This document shows, in pieces, positions 62,709 to 64,000 of a stretch of DNA of 64,000 bases. The DNA lies in NCBI RefSeq assembly GCF_002845745.1, contig NZ_PIUM01000018.1, positions 50,496 through 114,495 of the forward strand, in the 5' to 3' direction. A program made the translations under genes and the position numbers. Under the pieces are notes generated by a model. The model saw nothing but the letters and a program-made list of their open reading frames with translations. It was not told the DNA's origin and did not search any database. Every line of letters begins with the position of its first letter. Within the stretch, counting starts at the first letter, position 1. The DNA comes from Telmatospirillum siberiense (GTDB lineage Bacteria; Pseudomonadota; Alphaproteobacteria; Rhodospirillales; Magnetospirillaceae).

Positions 62709-62738
62709 ATGACCGTGATAATGCATCGACCCGGATAA
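62709..62738 (+). CDS. Possible nine-codon leader ORF upstream of rpoH
   Basis: GGAGG (62696-62700) stands 8 bp before ATG 62709, which opens MTVIMHRPG and stops at TAA 62738, 71 bp before the rpoH ATG. The ribosome site is better than that of rpoH itself. It may couple rpoH translation to ribosome behaviour in the leader. Confidence 0.35.
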   Translation: MTVIMHRPG

Positions 62739-62809
62739 CCGTTGATCCCGTTCGACCGCCCCGCATTGCGGGCGCGGGTTCTCGTGTTTTCTTTCCGGGA
62801 GATTGTACC

Positions 62810-63709
62810 ATGGCCGCCATAACGAATACCTTGCCCGTTCTGTCACCGGATGGCGGGCTTTCCAAATATCTTCGCGAAATTCGCAGCTTCCCCGTCTTGC
62901 CGCCGGAGGAAGAATATATGCTCGCCAAACGCTGGCAGGAGCATGAGGACGTCGATGCGGCGCATCGTCTGGTCACCAGCCATTTGCGTCTGGTGGCGAA
63001 GATGGCGCTGGGTTTCCGTCATTACGGGCTGCCGCTCTCCGATCTGATCAGCGAGGGCAATCTGGGCCTGATGCGGGCCGTCAAGAAGTTCGATCCCGAT
63101 AAGGGGTTCCGTCTGGCGACCTACGCCATGTGGTGGATCAAGGCGGCATTGCACGAATATGTGCTGAGCAGTTGGTCGATGGTTCGCCTTGGGACCCTGG
63201 CCGCGCACAAGAAGCTGTTCTTCAATCTGCGCCGGGTGAAGGCCAAGCTGCACATCCTCGATTCGACCGAATTGACCCACGAGGATACGGCGCGCATCGC
63301 CGCCGAACTCGACGTGCCCGAGGATCAGGTGCGTCTGATGAATCAGCGTATCGGCGGCAGGGATTCTTCCCTGAATGCCCCGGTATCGAGCGAATTCGCC
63401 ATCGAGCGGCAGGATCTGCTGGTCGATGATCGTCCCAATCAGGAAGTCACCCTGTCCGAGCACGAGGAAACCACGCGCGGCAACGCCCTGCTGGCCGAGG
63501 GGTTCAAGGTTCTGGACAAGCGTGAGCGCGACATTCTGACGGAACGGCGCCTGCGCGATGCGCCGCTGACCTTGGAGGAACTGGGGGTGCGTTACGGCAT
63601 CAGCCGCGAGCGCGTCCGGCAGATCGAAAACAGGGCTTTCGCCAAGTTGCAGTCGGCCGTCAAGGCCACGGCGCTGGACCGCAGGGGAAGCCTGGAGGCT
63701 ATGGCCTGA
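62810..63709 (+). CDS. rpoH: RNA polymerase heat-shock sigma factor RpoH
   Basis: Sigma-32, 299 residues from ATG 62810, preceded by GGGAGATTGTACC. The -10 recognition region has YATYAMWWIKAALHEYVL-type sequence (LATYAMWWIKAALHEYVLSS); AHKKLFFNLRRVKAKL is the RpoH box that binds core polymerase and controls turnover; YGISRERVRQIENRAFAKLQ is the region 4.2 helix-turn-helix. Long leader with a promoter-like inverted repeat and a small leader ORF. Confidence 0.95.
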   Translation: MAAITNTLPVLSPDGGLSKYLREIRSFPVLPPEEEYMLAKRWQEHEDVDAAHRLVTSHLRLVAKMALGFRHYGLPLSDLISEGNLGLMRAVKKFDPDKGFRLATYAMWWIKAALHEYVLSSWSMVRLGTLAAHKKLFFNLRRVKAKLHILDSTELTHEDTARIAAELDVPEDQVRLMNQRIGGRDSSLNAPVSSEFAIERQDLLVDDRPNQEVTLSEHEETTRGNALLAEGFKVLDKRERDILTERRLRDAPLTLEELGVRYGISRERVRQIENRAFAKLQSAVKATALDRRGSLEAMA

Positions 63710-63889
63710 TCCAAGGCCCTCTCCAAAGCTGAACCAAAAGGGTGTGTGGGGCTCCTCATCGACGGCCGGAGGGTCCCCACCGCCACAGGGCAATCGGGTG
63801 AACCCGCTTGCCCTGGTTTAAATTGTTGCCCTTCAGACGCCGGGCGGCGGACATCCGTCCGCCTCGGGCTTCCTCCGCTAAAGCTTCAG

Positions 63890-64000
63890 GGCGATCGCGG
63901 TAGGGACGCTCATTGCTGAGCGCCCCCCGCACAGATCCGTACGTGCGGCTTTCCCGCATACGGCTCCCACCTCGGGTATTTGACGGCGAACCTCTGGTTC
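63890..64000 (-). mobile_element. 3' end of a group II intron (domains V and VI), cut by the window
   Basis: On the - strand 63966-63934 reads GAGCCGTATGCGG-GAAA... and ends TACGGATC: the 33-nt domain V hairpin with catalytic AGC triad, CG bulge and GAAA loop. A domain VI-like hairpin GCGCTC..GAGCG follows, then CCCTACC near the expected 3' splice end (about 63890). Upstream TTCGCCGTCAAATACCC is typical of domain IV-V junctions. The intron body and any reverse transcriptase lie beyond base 64000. Confidence 0.8.

Noticed and set aside
63756..63959. 67-codon frame on the - strand at the right edge
   Set aside because: It covers the domain V/VI region of the group II intron and is a known type of artefact, not a protein.

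Overview
This GC-rich window comes from a photosynthetic alphaproteobacterium. It carries type-II reaction-centre genes (pufL, pufM), LH1 genes, a bacteriochlorophyll a and carotenoid gene cluster, and alphaproteobacterial housekeeping synteny (erpA, dgt-argS-SPOR-nagZ-scpAB, tatABC, serS-surE-pcm-nlpD, yajC-secDF). The mix fits a purple non-sulfur member of the Rhodospirillales, perhaps the Phaeospirillum/Magnetospirillum group. That placement is inferred from gene content only.

Bases 1-25,920 are a photosynthesis gene cluster. On the + strand are ppsR (5' truncated by the window), bchG, a PucC/Bch2-family gene broken by a one-base frameshift, bchP, tspO and a small membrane protein. On the - strand is bchC-bchX-bchY-bchZ-pufB-pufA-pufL-pufM, closed by a strong terminator, with crtE upstream of bchC. 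Then crtD-crtC (+) converge on bchI-bchD-bchO-crtI-crtB (-). bchE-bchJ and a second tspO (+) follow. The enzymes cover 8-vinyl/C17 and ring-A chemistry (BchJ, BchXYZ, BchC), Mg chelation (BchIDO, without BchH here), ring-E cyclisation (BchE), tail addition and reduction (BchG, BchP), and GGPP to hydroxylated, desaturated acyclic carotenoids (CrtE, B, I, C, D; no crtF or crtA here). Tandem TGT-N12-ACA palindromes, the PpsR/CrtJ operator type, lie before bchG, bchC, crtE/crtD and crtI. A further perfect tandem pair lies inside the bchI coding sequence.

Bases 25,960-35,160 hold a SOUL-family heme protein, a secreted protein of unknown function, erpA, and the chain dgt, argS, SPOR protein, nagZ, site-2 protease, scpA, scpB. 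Bases 35,170-38,530 are an insertion in the scpB-tatA synteny: a polar-amino-acid-type binding protein, a diguanylate cyclase and a YefM/YoeB toxin-antitoxin pair with a TGTACA operator. tatABC follow. Bases 40,320-44,990 are a second insertion, between tatC and serS: an IclR regulator, a DASS transporter, a class-III CoA transferase and an HMG-CoA-lyase-like enzyme, with three copies of one palindrome. This looks like a catabolic module for a small branched hydroxy-dicarboxylate.

Bases 45,160-59,250 carry serS, surE, pcm, an NlpD-like protein, an inositol-phosphatase-family gene, a DUF815 ATPase, two lipoproteins, a MlaC-like protein, a c-type-heme sensor gene overlapping a MscS channel with a cNMP-like C-terminus, then yajC, secD, secF and a Mth938-like gene. 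The last part holds sodB, a chemoreceptor and rpoH, separated by repeat-rich spacers. The 3' end of a group II intron enters at the right edge on the - strand.
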